NCBI GenBank assembly: GCA_964519905.1
Contig: CAZFLN010000007.1
Location: 1 to 51,479, forward strand
DNA from: CAZFLN01 sp964519905
Lineage (GTDB): Bacteria > Patescibacteriota > Microgenomatia > UBA1400 > UBA1396
Direction: 5' to 3'
Length of the DNA: 51,479 nucleotides
Shown here: in pieces, positions 48,360 to 51,479 of the stretch
Numbering within the stretch: position 1 is the first letter of the stretch
How the letters are laid out: each line of letters begins with the position of its first letter
Translations under genes and position numbers: made by a program
Notes under the pieces: generated by a model
Seen by the model: the letters and a program-made list of their open reading frames with translations, nothing else
What the model was told of the DNA's origin: nothing
The model's database searches: none

Positions 48360-49375
48360 CGAATTTTCCGTAAAAGTTGGTGCATGGGAACTTCAGCATT
48401 TCTCGCTTGAAAAGTCTGTTCAACGCCCTGCTCAACTTGATCGTTTCCAATAATTCTGGCTGCAAATGCCAAGCCAGCAGAAAGTTGCGCTGCCATTTCC
48501 TGTGATCGAATTTCTGGGAACATCTCTGGCAACGTGATCACTTCGCTCTGACCAAGCTCGTTGGTTCGTGCTTCCACATGCACCATGTACTTGCCAGGAA
48601 TACTCGGAAGTTGCAAGGTAACAAGCTCTAGACCACTGGCTAATCCAGATTGTGTGGCATGCAGCGCAACTTGGCTGGCTGGTCGAGCAGATACACCATG
48701 TACGTGCGTCAAATCAGCCAGTGTAGGATCGAGATTTCTGGTGGCCAATTGCAGTGTGGATAAGGTATTCGAGCGATCAATAATGTGTTCGAAGGCCGCG
48801 GCTAAGGGCGCAGCATGATCTGGAGTTACTCCCGAAACCGTTCGAGACTTGGTGGAACACTGCGTTGTCTCGAGACCTTCGCGAAGGCTCTCTGGAAAAG
48901 CCGAAGCTGACAAACTCGCAGCAGCCAACAAACGGATATTTTGAGAATGTGCCTCGTGTTTTCCTTTCTCAAGCATGGCGAGAGAAACAGGAAGAATCTG
49001 TAACTCAATGGTGTCGAACGGAACTCCAAGAGCATCAGTACTCAGAGAGACAACCTTACCCGTAGCAAGAAAAATCTTGTCATTCGTCGCCCCCAACAGC
49101 AATTTCGCCAAAAATCGCTCATTTCCACGATTTCTCAGGTTTTGGAGCGTTTTCTGCTTAGGAAAATGCTCAGATGTAAACGCAATACCATTTTTTGTAG
49201 CAAAGGTGTCTATTTTCCCAAGCAACTGTTTTCCAAGGTCCAGCGCCAGTTGAGCCGAGACCGCCTCGGTTTTCGGATTCTGCAAAAGTTGATGCCTATC
49301 GATTTCTTTGACCTTAGCTGGGTCATGTGCATGCAGTGCTGCTTCTTGTTCTTTTCTCTCAAAAAGTGACATCAT
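48356..49375 (-). CDS. Hypothetical protein, 339 residues, metal-operator-linked
   Basis: No family is recognised. The protein is soluble and mixed alpha/beta with a charged N-terminal helix; no signal peptide or membrane segment is evident. AAGGAAA precedes the ATG (49375 or 49372). The operator palindrome GCAACCAAGTTGC lies 26-38 bases upstream, so this gene and the co-translated 234-residue gene are probably controlled by the Fur-family protein together with the divergent ZIP transporter. A role in metal homeostasis or a metal-linked stress response is inferred from this only. Confidence 0.68.
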   Translation of the reverse strand: MMSLFERKEQEAALHAHDPAKVKEIDRHQLLQNPKTEAVSAQLALDLGKQLLGKIDTFATKNGIAFTSEHFPKQKTLQNLRNRGNERFLAKLLLGATNDKIFLATGKVVSLSTDALGVPFDTIELQILPVSLAMLEKGKHEAHSQNIRLLAAASLSASAFPESLREGLETTQCSTKSRTVSGVTPDHAAPLAAAFEHIIDRSNTLSTLQLATRNLDPTLADLTHVHGVSARPASQVALHATQSGLASGLELVTLQLPSIPGKYMVHVEARTNELGQSEVITLPEMFPEIRSQEMAAQLSAGLAFAARIIGNDQVEQGVEQTFQARNAEVPMHQLLRKIR

Positions 49376-49400
49376 TTTCCTTTTCGTACTTTCTTATTTA

Positions 49401-49413
49401 GCAACCAAGTTGC
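49401..49413. promoter_or_regulatory. Operator palindrome 1, GCAACCAAGTTGC
   Basis: A perfect 5-bp inverted repeat with a three-base centre. It lies just upstream of the minus-strand 339-residue gene and shares its pattern with 49440-49452 and 47619-47631. Confidence 0.7.
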
Positions 49414-49429
49414 AATATTACACCCGTTC

Positions 49430-49458
49430 TTGCCTTTTTGCAACTAAGTTGCTAATAT
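49430..49458 (+). promoter_or_regulatory. ZIP transporter promoter with operator palindrome 2
   Basis: TTGCCT (49430-49435), 17-base spacer, TAATAT (49453-49458) and seven bases to ATG 49466. The operator GCAACTAAGTTGC (49440-49452) fills the spacer and abuts the -10, a position that would block RNA polymerase. Confidence 0.72.
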
Positions 49459-49465
49459 ATGAGGT

Positions 49466-50305
49466 ATGACACTTCTCTGGATTCTTCTTGCCACTACAAG
49501 CATGAGTGCGATCGCCCTCTTGGGATCACTCGCGTTGAGCGTTTTTCCGTCTGTACTCAAGAAAGTTTCTTTGTTTCTGGTTGCCTTGGCAGCTGGAACC
49601 ATGCTGAGTGCCGGTCTGCTTGATCTCCTCCCAGAAGCGACCAACTTTTTGCCATTACAAACGGTCCTGTGGATCTTGTTAGGAACGTTCGCAGTTTTGT
49701 TGGGAGCCGAAAAAGTTTTGCACTGGCATCATGGTCACGAGAGCCATGGTGACGAGTGTCACAACAAGCCCCTTGGGTATATGAATCTGCTTGGAGACGG
49801 CGTACACAACTTCCTGGACGGAGTTGTGATTGCGGCCGCTTTCCAAGTAAGCATTCCGGTTGGAATCGCCACGACTATTGCCGTGGCTGCCCACGAACTT
49901 CCTCAGGAAATCGGCGACTTTGGCGTTTTAATTCACGCTGGATTTACTCGAACTCAGGCACTGCTCGCAAATGTCGGCGCTTCGATGCTCGCCATACTCG
50001 GTGGATTGATTGGTTTCTGGCTGACGCAGACATCAAGCGAAATTACCGCCTACCTGTTGCCAATCGCCGCCGGATCCTTTTTGTACTTAGCGGCTGTTGA
50101 TCTTATCCCTGAATTCCGTGAAGAAGACGATCGCCGAAAATCTGCGCTCTTGTTTGGGTGTTTTTTGTTTGGACTCATCGCCCTGCCACTCTTTACACGT
50201 TCTCTTGGTCTGGAGCATTCCCATGAGCATCATGAGCATGTTGAGGAGCATCTACACACTGAGCATGATGAGCATGACGAAGAGCACGAGCATCACGGCG
50301 AGTAA
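49466..50305 (+). CDS. ZIP-family divalent metal transporter
   Basis: The 279-residue protein has eight hydrophobic segments, with metal-site motifs HNFLDGVVIAAAF (TM4) and HELPQEIGDFGVL (TM5), which define the ZIP family. A His-rich cytoplasmic loop (HWHHGHESHGDECH) between TM3 and TM4 and a very His/Glu-rich C-terminal tail (about 18 His in the last 35 residues) likely bind metal. Zinc is the typical substrate; iron and manganese are also moved. The promoter carries the Fur-family operator, predicting repression when metal is abundant. Confidence 0.92.
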   Translation: MTLLWILLATTSMSAIALLGSLALSVFPSVLKKVSLFLVALAAGTMLSAGLLDLLPEATNFLPLQTVLWILLGTFAVLLGAEKVLHWHHGHESHGDECHNKPLGYMNLLGDGVHNFLDGVVIAAAFQVSIPVGIATTIAVAAHELPQEIGDFGVLIHAGFTRTQALLANVGASMLAILGGLIGFWLTQTSSEITAYLLPIAAGSFLYLAAVDLIPEFREEDDRRKSALLFGCFLFGLIALPLFTRSLGLEHSHEHHEHVEEHLHTEHDEHDEEHEHHGE

Positions 50306-50357
50306 CATTTTCTCTCTAGCCCTGGTCGAGCACTTGAGACTGTGGTAGTCTCTCCTC

Positions 50358-51479
50358 ATGCGCCTCTACGAATTCGAAGGAAAAGAACTTCTCAGCCAGG
50401 CTGGAATACTGACTTCTACGCAAGTTTCGTGTGATCAACTTGGCGCAGTGACCGTTCCAGAAACCTTTCCCGTTATCCTTAAAGTGCAGCTCTTGCAAGG
50501 AAATCGAGCCCAGCAAGGCTTTGTCAAAGTCGTCCAGTCTCAGAATGAATGGGAAAAAGGTATCGCAGAGTGGCGAACTCGTCTGCCTGCTGAAACGACT
50601 GTTCTTACGGAAGAAGTCGCTCAGTTCGACAAAGATCAGGAAGTGTATCTCGCACTGCGCTACGACACCCAAACTCGTGGGCCGGTTCTCATGTACGCTC
50701 GTGCTGGCGGAACTGGGATTGAGCAACGCAGTGGGGAAATGATCACACNNNNNNNNNNTCCACATTGGCGGAAAAATCCCAGTTGTTGATGAACGTATTC
50801 CAGAACAATGGCTCGAGCAACTTTTTGCCGCTTTTCTCGAACAAGACTGCACACTTCTTGAAATTAATCCGTTGATTTTTACAGAACACGGTCCAATGGC
50901 ACTTGATGCGAAGGTGGAGCTCGACGACACTGCCGCTTTTCGCCATCCAGAATGGGAAAATCATTACCCACCACGCACACTCTTTGCTCGCCAACCTACA
51001 CCGCGCGAAAAGGAAGCGAAGGCCGTCAACGCTGCGGATCATCGAGGCGTGGCGGGTGCTTCCTACTTTGAGTTTACTGGTACGATCGGGGTGCTTGCTT
51101 CTGGTGGCGGCGCTTCCCAACTCGCCATGGACGCATTACTCGCCAGTGGACTTTCGCCAGCCAATTACACCGAGTACTCTGGAAATCCACCTCGAGAAAA
51201 AGTGTCTGCCCTCACCAAAGTCGTGATGAGTCACAAAAATCTCGAAGCGCTGTGGGTCGTTGGAGGTCATGCCAACTTTACGGACATCTATGAAACACTC
51301 ATGGGAGTACTCGACGGAGTAATCGAGTCTCAACCGCCAGCTGGCTTTCCTATTGTGATTCGGCGGGGCGGCCCGCGCACCGAGGAAGCTTTCGCTGCCG
51401 TGCGAGAGCGGGCCGCCCAGCACCACCTGCACATACAACTTTTCGACAGTCAGTTCCCCATTACCGATACCGTTGGAGT
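50358..51479 (+). CDS. ATP-citrate lyase-like ATP-grasp/CoA-ligase subunit, interrupted by a 10-N join, 3' end outside window
   Basis: The N-terminus MRLYEFEGKELLSQAGI is the ATP-grasp start shared with succinyl-CoA ligase beta. Further on, LEINPLIFTEHGPMALDAKVELDD supplies metal-binding residues. The second domain has GGGASQLAMDALL, NYTEYSGNPPREKV, WVVGGHANFTDI and IRRGGPRTEEAF. This combination (EYSGxP, GGxxANFT, RRGGP) fits the ATP-citrate lyase small-subunit/N-terminal type better than succinyl-CoA ligase. Ten Ns at 50749-50758 break the frame; removing them gives MIT-LHIGGKIP in one frame. About 370 residues are present. An alpha-type partner would be expected downstream, outside the window. 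Confidence 0.8.
50749..50758. other. Run of 10 Ns (assembly join)
   Basis: Exactly ten Ns in the ATP-grasp gene; deleting them restores the reading frame across the join. Confidence 0.95.

Noticed and set aside
1..51479. CRISPR arrays, insertion sequences, integrases or prophage genes
   Set aside because: No direct-repeat arrays, transposase motifs, terminal repeats or phage structural genes were seen on either strand.

Overview
The window looks like a piece of a small-genome Patescibacteria (CPR)-like bacterium. This is an inference. The genes are short and packed, and lone housekeeping genes alternate with many small unknown ORFs. There is an F420-ligase-like gene without other F420 genes and a SecA without a zinc tail. 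TGA is used as a stop, for example in ATGA overlaps, so the recoded Gracilibacteria/Absconditabacteria are unlikely. No rRNA or ribosomal protein genes are present to settle the lineage. Two runs of exactly ten Ns (14204-14213 and 50749-50758) are assembly joins. In both, removing the Ns restores one continuous reading frame.

Layout. 1-8.6 kb: helicase C-terminus, secA, cca, recJ, a D,D-carboxypeptidase and a membrane-anchored unknown. 8.6-15.2 kb: gltX, then a glycolytic cluster (FKBP lipoprotein, enolase, phosphoglycerate mutase), small unknown genes, a peptidase E-like protein, rarA and tRNA-Lys. 15.5-21.5 kb: a four-gene surface-polysaccharide operon (glycosyltransferase, flippase, glycosyltransferase, O-antigen ligase-like) facing a secreted C39-like protein. 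21.5-25.6 kb: dus, tRNA-Val, a membrane protein, a HAD phosphatase and a glycosyltransferase. About 25.65-36.25 kb: an AT-rich sugar island with glycosyltransferases, a ColD-like dehydratase, a large membrane protein, a kinase-like/glycosyltransferase fusion and a methyltransferase. It joins a Wzm/Wzt-type ABC exporter, a second flippase and tyrS. 40.2-42.7 kb: F420-ligase-like protein, signal peptidase I, a phosphoribosyltransferase and tRNA-Pro. 43-47 kb: hisS operon with an SPFH protein. 47.2-50.3 kb: Fur-family regulator, an unknown two-gene operon and a ZIP metal transporter. The window ends in an ATP-citrate-lyase-like ATP-grasp gene. The longest stretch without a protein gene (42630-42937) holds tRNA-Pro and two opposed promoters. 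I saw no CRISPR array, insertion sequence or phage.

The strongest new signals are regulatory. Many first genes carry a -10 hexamer 5-8 bases before the start codon, most often TACAAT, six bases, ATG. This implies widespread leaderless mRNA. Upstream of hisS the same spacing introduces a 15-residue leader peptide with tandem His codons, followed by mutually exclusive hairpins and a U-tract terminator: a complete classical attenuator by sequence. A 13-bp palindrome (GCAAC-N3-GTTGC) occurs at the promoters of the Fur-family gene and the ZIP transporter and predicts a small metal regulon.

The export genes work as a set. A Wzt with a long C-terminal domain lies next to a methyltransferase gene and a kinase-like, coiled-coil protein. 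This recalls WbdD, the chain terminator of ABC-exported O-polysaccharides, split into two genes and fused to glycosyltransferase domains.
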